Part shown: positions 31,567 to 35,813 of the stretch, piece after piece
How positions within the stretch are numbered: position 1 is the stretch's first letter
Layout: every line of letters begins with the position of its first letter
DNA from: RUG11247 sp045649485
Lineage (GTDB): Bacteria > Bacillota > Clostridia > Christensenellales > Aristaeellaceae
Direction of reading: 5' to 3'
Length of the DNA: 35,813 nt
Assembly: GCA_045649485.1 (NCBI GenBank)
Contig: JAZRPZ010000053.1
Coordinates: 1 to 35,813, forward strand
Notes under the pieces: generated by a model
What the model saw: only the letters and a program-made list of their open reading frames with translations
Told to the model about the DNA's origin: nothing
Databases searched by the model: none
Made by a program: the position numbers and the translations under genes

Positions 31567-32439
31567 ATGATTTTGAAGGCAATTATTTCTGAAGCAGATG
31601 CCGGACGCAAGATAAAGCATTTCGTGCGCGGAAGCATGGGTGTTTCCTATGGTCAGTTTAATTCGCTCAAGATGCGAGAAGGGCTGCGTGTAAATGGATG
31701 CGTAGTACATGCTAACCATGTGCTGGCGGCAGGGGAGACGGTTGAAGTAATACTGGAAGAACAGAGTTCAACCGGAGTACTGCCCGCGGAAGGACCTGTG
31801 GATATCCTGTATGAAGACGATGATATCCTTATAATAAATAAGCCTGCTCCGCTGGCCTGTCAGGCTTCGGCTAAAAATCCTGAACCGGCTCTTGAGAACA
31901 GACTTGCAGCAAGGTTTGGCAGTGATTTCGTTTTCCGTCCGCTGAACAGGCTTGATAAGGGTACAAGCGGTCTTCTCTGTGCAGCCAAGCACGCTCACGG
32001 TTGCCAGATACTTCAGAAAACTCTGCATACGGACGCGTATCTTCGCGAATACCTAGCTGTTGTTTGCGGCAGACTTGAAGGAGAAGGTACGGTCGATCTG
32101 CCTATTGCCAAAATAGATGCCGCTTCGGTGAAGAGAGTAATAGATCACGAAAAAGGACAGTCTGCTGTGACTCATTGGCGCAGCGAAGGTGTTTTCGGTG
32201 ACTATTCGTTGATAAGACTGCGGCTGGAAACAGGACGTACCCATCAGATAAGAGTACATATGTCTGCGCTGGGTCATCCGATTGCCGGCGATTTTCTTTA
32301 CGGCACGGAAATCCCGGAACTTCCGCGCAGATTTGCGCTGCATTCTGCGCGAATAAGGCTTATCCACCCGATGAGCGGTGAAACAGTGGATGTTGAATGC
32401 CCGCTGCCGGATGAACTGAAAAAGCTGATCGAGAACTGA
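31567..32439 (+). CDS. RluD/RluA-family pseudouridine synthase
   Basis: A 290-residue enzyme converting uridine to pseudouridine in ribosomal or transfer RNA. The N-terminal S4-like segment (about residues 1-75, 'GQFNSLKMREGLRVNGCVV') precedes the catalytic domain; the signature is NRLDKGTSGLLCAA with the catalytic Asp in RLD (a His usually comes before RLD, Asn here). The downstream KVIDHEKG-type strand and 'LETGRTHQIRVHMSALGHPI' are intact. It starts four bases after the permease stop, with a weak ribosome binding site, so it is probably the last gene of the exporter operon. The exact target position cannot be inferred. Confidence 0.93.
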   Translation: MILKAIISEADAGRKIKHFVRGSMGVSYGQFNSLKMREGLRVNGCVVHANHVLAAGETVEVILEEQSSTGVLPAEGPVDILYEDDDILIINKPAPLACQASAKNPEPALENRLAARFGSDFVFRPLNRLDKGTSGLLCAAKHAHGCQILQKTLHTDAYLREYLAVVCGRLEGEGTVDLPIAKIDAASVKRVIDHEKGQSAVTHWRSEGVFGDYSLIRLRLETGRTHQIRVHMSALGHPIAGDFLYGTEIPELPRRFALHSARIRLIHPMSGETVDVECPLPDELKKLIEN

Positions 32440-32459
32440 ATAGGAATATGTACAGAGAA

Positions 32460-32499
32460 GCCCCGGTCTGTGAACGATAGAATCGTTGCAGACCGGGGC
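32460..32499. other. Long perfect hairpin between convergent genes
   Basis: GCCCCGGTCTG pairs with CAGACCGGGGC (11 bp), and inside it AACGAT pairs with ATCGTT around a three-base loop. It sits between the convergent pseudouridine synthase and lipid kinase genes and probably ends both transcripts. Neither strand has a real T-run, so it may instead act as a Rho-assisted stop or a 3'-end stabiliser. Confidence 0.6.
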
Positions 32500-32515
32500 G
32501 CTGTGTTATGAAATA

Positions 32516-33412
32516 TCATCTGTATATGGTTATTGCATTGTGCAGGTTGGATATCCTTATTTCCTGACCGCCATCGGCTTCTTCGCCATCAAGAGACCAG
32601 TTCATATCGGAATCGGAACGCAGCAGTATTTTGGAACCGCGGAAGAAATCGAACATCTTGTTGTTATAATCGGAGTTGGCAAGAGAGATAAGCACCTGAC
32701 TGAGGTCAGCGGGATTACGTATCTTGCGGATCAGCAGTATCTCAAACATACCGTCTGACAGGTCGACTATATCGCTGTTGAGTTTCACTATACCGCCGAT
32801 AGAAGTAGAATTTGTGATGGCGCCGAATACATATTCGTCGTCAAATACCTGACCGTCGGATTCGATGTGAAGTTTATAGCTTTTCAGATTTATGATATCC
32901 TTTATACTCTTCATACCTTCGAGTATATATGCGAAATGTCCCAGTGTATTTTTGACGGACTGAGATGCGCTGTAGGAAGTGGATGTAAATATTCCGAAGG
33001 ATGCGATGTAGGTGAATTTGCGAGTACCGTTGAAGTCGCCTATATCTATTTCGCAGGGCGTACCTTCTATTGTTGCCGCTGCAGCTTCCGCAGGATCCTT
33101 TGATAGTTTCATAGATACGGCAAAATCATTTGTACTGCCCATAGGTATATAGCCTATGGGTATATTTTCGCCCGATTCGATCATTCCGCATATGACTTCA
33201 TTCAGCGTGCCGTCGCCGCCTATACAAACCAAACGCTCGTAAACGTCCTTTTTTGCGGAAAGTGCCAATTCCTTGGCATGTCCTCTGTATTGAGTAATAC
33301 GCACGTTTACATCAAAGCCCGCAGCACTGTATACTTCTACAACATCCATCAGTGCCGAGCGTATCCGCAGCTTGCCCGCTACGGGATTTACTATAAGCAA
33401 TATCATACCCAT
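32516..33412 (-). CDS. Diacylglycerol kinase-family lipid kinase (YegS/DgkB type)
   Basis: A 298-residue lipid kinase of the DAGK catalytic fold, transferring phosphate from ATP to diacylglycerol or a related lipid at the inner face of the membrane. The nucleotide-binding start ILLIVNPVAGK, the signature GGDGTLNEVICGM and the IPMGSTNDFA motif are intact. The C-terminal beta domain is present ('DLSDGMFEILLIRKI', 'SWNLDGEEADGG'-like as NWSLDGEEADGG). Start: ATG 33412 with GGGAGG eight bases upstream; promoter at 33445-33473. Confidence 0.92.
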   Translation of the reverse strand: MGMILLIVNPVAGKLRIRSALMDVVEVYSAAGFDVNVRITQYRGHAKELALSAKKDVYERLVCIGGDGTLNEVICGMIESGENIPIGYIPMGSTNDFAVSMKLSKDPAEAAAATIEGTPCEIDIGDFNGTRKFTYIASFGIFTSTSYSASQSVKNTLGHFAYILEGMKSIKDIINLKSYKLHIESDGQVFDDEYVFGAITNSTSIGGIVKLNSDIVDLSDGMFEILLIRKIRNPADLSQVLISLANSDYNNKMFDFFRGSKILLRSDSDMNWSLDGEEADGGQEIRISNLHNAITIYR

Positions 33413-33444
33413 GCAGACAACCTCCCGTATAATTGTTCATTATA

Positions 33445-33473
33445 ATTATATCGCGTTTGAACGGCTCATGCAA
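33445..33473 (-). promoter_or_regulatory. Sigma-A promoter of the lipid kinase gene
   Basis: On the minus strand TTGCAT (33468-33473), a 17-base spacer, and TATAAT (33445-33450), 32 bases before the ATG. Confidence 0.72.
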
Positions 33474-33507
33474 GATTATCAACAGAATTTTGAAATTCAA
33501 ATGTGTA

Positions 33508-33536
33508 TTGACAAGCTGATTTATTTTGATTATCAT
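33508..33536 (+). promoter_or_regulatory. Sigma-A promoter of the DUF218 gene
   Basis: A perfect TTGACA (33508-33513), a 17-base spacer, and TATCAT (33531-33536). It leaves about 70 bases of leader before the TTG start at 33612. Confidence 0.7.
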
Positions 33537-33611
33537 GAATTTGCCGGTTTATGGAACATCCTGCCGAAGTCATCCGTCTTTATAAACATATATTATTCGG
33601 GAGGATTGGCT

Positions 33612-34373
33612 TTGAAACATAAACTGATAAATTTTGTTTTTGGTGCTGCCGGTGCAGTATGCGTTATATATTACCTTTCCTGTGGTCTTTCGTATCGATT
33701 TGATCAGTCCATGCTTTGGGTATGGTTGGCTGCCGGAATAATCCTGTTGGCCAGATTTGTGATAGTGCACATATCTATCAGGCGAAATGCACCTCTTCCG
33801 TATCCCAAATGGTTTATAAATACGCTGCGTTACATGAGCCTTTTTGCGGCAGCGTGTTTTCTGGTGGTGGAATGCTTTGTATTTTCCGGATTTTTCAATA
33901 CATGTCCCCAGGGTGTGGATTATGTTATACTGCTTGGTGCAAAAACAGGAAGTATTACCATCGAACGCCGTATAGATATGGCATATGAATATCTTGTGGA
34001 TAATCCGGAGACTGTGGTAATTTGCACGGGCGGTCAGGGAAGCGATGAAGAGATGCCGGAAGGCGAATATATGAAACGTGGGCTCGTGCAGCGCGGCATA
34101 TCTGAGGACAGGATATTGGTTGAAGACCGTTCGACCAGTACAGATGAAAACCTCAGATTCAGCCGCAAACTTATAACCGATGAAAATGCAACGATAGCCG
34201 TTGTATCCAATAACTACCACATATTCAGAGCGATGGCGATTGCCAGAAAATATTTTGAAGGTGCAGTGTATGGACTGCCTATGGCATCGAACTATCTGTC
34301 ATTGCCGCATTATATGGTGCGGGAATTTTTTACAGTGGTAGTGGATGGTTTGCGCGGTAATCTTGCATTCTGA
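33612..34373 (+). CDS. DUF218 (YdcF/ElyC-like) membrane protein
   Basis: A 253-residue protein: about three N-terminal membrane helices (VFGAAGAVCVIYYLSCGLSY; MLWVWLAAGIILLARFVIVH; 'SLFAAACFLVVECFVFSGFF') followed by a DUF218 domain (about residues 115-250: 'VDYVILLGAK', 'TVVICTGGQGSDEE', 'VEDRSTSTDENLRFSRKL', 'AVVSNNYHIFRAMAIA'). DUF218 proteins are linked to wall-precursor carrier metabolism or vancomycin sensitivity; exact role unknown. The start is TTG 33612, seven bases after GGGAGG, giving MKHKLINF; a second in-frame TTG at 33606 is too close to the site, and no ATG fits. Confidence 0.85.
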   Translation: MKHKLINFVFGAAGAVCVIYYLSCGLSYRFDQSMLWVWLAAGIILLARFVIVHISIRRNAPLPYPKWFINTLRYMSLFAAACFLVVECFVFSGFFNTCPQGVDYVILLGAKTGSITIERRIDMAYEYLVDNPETVVICTGGQGSDEEMPEGEYMKRGLVQRGISEDRILVEDRSTSTDENLRFSRKLITDENATIAVVSNNYHIFRAMAIARKYFEGAVYGLPMASNYLSLPHYMVREFFTVVVDGLRGNLAF

Positions 34374-34387
34374 AAGATGGGTGTTAT

Positions 34388-35059
34388 ATGGAAATAGAGA
34401 TCATTGCAAGGATACACACAGATTTTGAGAATAAATTCGGAATTCCGCGCCAGAGCGGACTGGTAAGCTCGCTTATGGGCGAGATAGTATTCGAACCCAA
34501 ATACCGCAATCCCGACGCTGTGCGCGGTATTCAGGATTTCAGTCATCTCTGGCTCATATGGGAATTTTCTAAAGCCAGACGCGATGGATGGACCGCCACA
34601 GTACGTCCGCCGAGGCTTGGCGGCAATGAGCGCGTTGGCGTGTTTGCGACCCGTTCGCCTTTCAGACCCAATCCGTTGGGACTTTCCTGTGTGAAGCTTG
34701 AAAGGGTGGAATTCGATCCGGTCAGAGGCCCTGTTATCATCGTTTCAGGTATCGATATGCTGGACGGTACGCCCATATACGACATAAAGCCCTATGTGCC
34801 CCATGCCGACCTGCGCCCTGAAGCAGTGGGAGGCTTTGCCGATGTTCACAGGGATGACAAGGTGGAAGTGGTATTCTCCGAAGAACTGCTTGAAAAGGTA
34901 CCGGCAGAAAAACGCGAAGCGCTTGTAGGTGTGCTTGCGGGAGACCCGAGACCTTCTTATCAGGACGACCCTGAGCGCGTCTACGGCTTTGGCTTTGCCG
35001 GACTTGAGGTGAAGTTCACAGTGGCGGACGGAGTGCTTACCGTGCGTGCAGTAGAATGA
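34388..35059 (+). CDS. trmO: tRNA m6t6A37 methyltransferase TrmO (TsaA/YaeB)
   Basis: A 223-residue enzyme of the TrmO family, which uses SAM to methylate N6 of threonylcarbamoyladenosine at position 37 of tRNA-Thr. Signature segments are all present: 'FGIPRQSGL', 'SHLWLIWEFSKA', 'GVFATRSPFRPNPLGLSCV', 'DGTPIYDIKPYVPHAD' and the C-terminal 'DPRPSYQDD'. The family uses a beta-barrel SAM site rather than a Rossmann fold. Start: ATG 34388, 14 bases after the DUF218 stop, so it is probably in the same operon. Confidence 0.95.
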   Translation: MEIEIIARIHTDFENKFGIPRQSGLVSSLMGEIVFEPKYRNPDAVRGIQDFSHLWLIWEFSKARRDGWTATVRPPRLGGNERVGVFATRSPFRPNPLGLSCVKLERVEFDPVRGPVIIVSGIDMLDGTPIYDIKPYVPHADLRPEAVGGFADVHRDDKVEVVFSEELLEKVPAEKREALVGVLAGDPRPSYQDDPERVYGFGFAGLEVKFTVADGVLTVRAVE

Positions 35060-35085
35060 GATAAGGATACTTAGGAGATAAAGAT

Positions 35086-35790
35086 ATGGCAAATAATTTT
35101 TGCACAAGCTGCGGAGCAAAGATTGTTGGAGAAGGAAAGTTCTGTGCAAGCTGCGGAGCGACTGTAATTGAAGAAGAAGCAAAGAAACAGGCCAGTGATG
35201 AAATACCTGCTGTCACAACAGATAAATCCGTAGAAAAGAGAAGAAATTCTGTCGGGCTGTCGGATGCAGATGTGAAAGACCGCAAGAAAAAGAAACTAAA
35301 GCTGTCTATTTTCGTCGCTATCGGTGTGTTGCTGATAGCGGTTATCGCAGTCATTCTTATACGTACCTCTACAGAACCTATAAAATTGCCCTATGGATTA
35401 ACTCCCGAAATGGAAATCAGCGAAACTCAGGAGCAGATGCTACGATCTGGATTTGTTGAAATTGGTGCCGACAATATGCGGGAGTATAAATTTGTTATGT
35501 ATGACGGCAGCATGATATTTGGCTACATGACTAAATACACAACTCTGGAACATGCTTACGATGGAAGATATATTGTAGTAAAGCATTGTTATTTTGATCC
35601 TGGATATGGAGCCGGCAATGAGAGCAGGCAATTTTATGATATCAGAGACCGATTAACTGATATGTACGGAGAGCCGGAGTTCAATGGACAGTATGAATGG
35701 AATGATGGAGAATATACTGTTACGCTGAGTTACAGCAGCGCATCTTTGATAATTCTAAGATATAACTATATGGAAGATACTGATAAATGA
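35086..35790 (+). CDS. Zinc-ribbon membrane protein of unknown function
   Basis: A 234-residue protein with an N-terminal zinc ribbon: C6-x-x-C9 and C20-x-x-C23 (NFCTSCGAKIVGEGKFCASCG). A charged linker (about 30-72, Lys-rich 'RKKKKLKLS') leads to a single membrane helix (about 75-93, IFVAIGVLLIAVIAVILI). The outer domain (about 95-234) is Tyr/Asp rich with no motif I recognise. It is common in Clostridia as a two-part zinc-ribbon membrane protein; function unknown. Start: ATG 35086 after AGGAG. It is complete, 23 bases before the end of the window. Codon use is slightly more AT-rich than the genes before it. Confidence 0.8.
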   Translation: MANNFCTSCGAKIVGEGKFCASCGATVIEEEAKKQASDEIPAVTTDKSVEKRRNSVGLSDADVKDRKKKKLKLSIFVAIGVLLIAVIAVILIRTSTEPIKLPYGLTPEMEISETQEQMLRSGFVEIGADNMREYKFVMYDGSMIFGYMTKYTTLEHAYDGRYIVVKHCYFDPGYGAGNESRQFYDIRDRLTDMYGEPEFNGQYEWNDGEYTVTLSYSSASLIILRYNYMEDTDK

Positions 35791-35813
35791 ATATAAAATA
35801 AAGAGGCAAGTCG

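Noticed and set aside
1..35813. CRISPR arrays, tRNA or rRNA genes, insertion sequences, prophage or integration sites
   Set aside because: Scanning by eye, I found no regularly spaced direct repeats, cloverleaf-type segments, transposase or integrase reading frames. A tRNAscan or Rfam run could still find a small RNA I missed.

Overview
The window is an ordinary-looking chromosomal segment of a low-to-mid-GC anaerobic Bacillota, most likely a gut-type Clostridia. The signs are oxygen-sensitive radical enzymes (one glycyl radical enzyme and two SAM-radical activases), a ferredoxin-domain aldo/keto reductase homologue, the maf-mreBCD cell-shape cluster running into a SpoIVFA/SpoIVFB pair (an endospore-former signature), an SLH-anchored YcdB/YcdC-type surface protein, a clostridial DUF11-repeat protein, and strong AGGAGG ribosome binding sites with sigma-A promoters. 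I see no rRNA, tRNA, CRISPR array, insertion sequence, phage or plasmid function. Coding density is very high and no gene-free stretch reaches 300 bases.

Layout. (a) 33-2000, minus strand: a DUF11 protein and a nucleoside hydrolase, the latter with its own terminator and a consensus promoter. (b) 2082-5122, plus: a lone glycyl-radical activase and a secreted protein with SLH modules. (c) 5168-6275: a small YnzC-family protein divergent from a GNAT acetyltransferase with a six-cysteine tail, which overlaps a MazG-like pyrophosphatase. (d) 6328-11768: a consensus promoter drives an activase, a glycyl radical enzyme of unassigned substrate, and then a cytoplasmic-type GH92 mannosidase. (e) 11855-20593: maf, mreB, mreC, mreD, PBP2, rodA, spoIVFA and spoIVFB, which couple elongation of the cell wall with a sporulation intramembrane protease. 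(f) 20605-22968: a peptide deformylase variant, a GreA-type factor and a MATE exporter. (g) 23012-25596: a GH29 fucosidase and an aldo/keto reductase-fold iron-sulfur protein. (h) 25656-28857, minus: a MacB-type ABC ATPase-permease fusion and a NUDIX hydrolase. (i) 28927-32439, plus: a three-gene ABC-2 exporter and an RluD-type pseudouridine synthase. (j) 32516-35790: a lipid kinase (minus), then a DUF218 membrane protein, TrmO and a zinc-ribbon membrane protein.

The points I find most interesting are: an MreB in the canonical mre operon that has lost both the catalytic glutamate pair and the phosphate-2 aspartate; a glycyl radical enzyme with an uncommon Thr-Cys-Val-Glu active-site loop and expression-type codon bias; a hairpin that buries the spoIVFA ribosome binding site; and an aldo/keto reductase homologue lacking two of the four catalytic residues but carrying two four-cysteine iron-sulfur motifs. 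None of these amounts to a clearly new multi-gene system. The glycyl radical module and the divergent MreB are the best candidates for new biochemistry.
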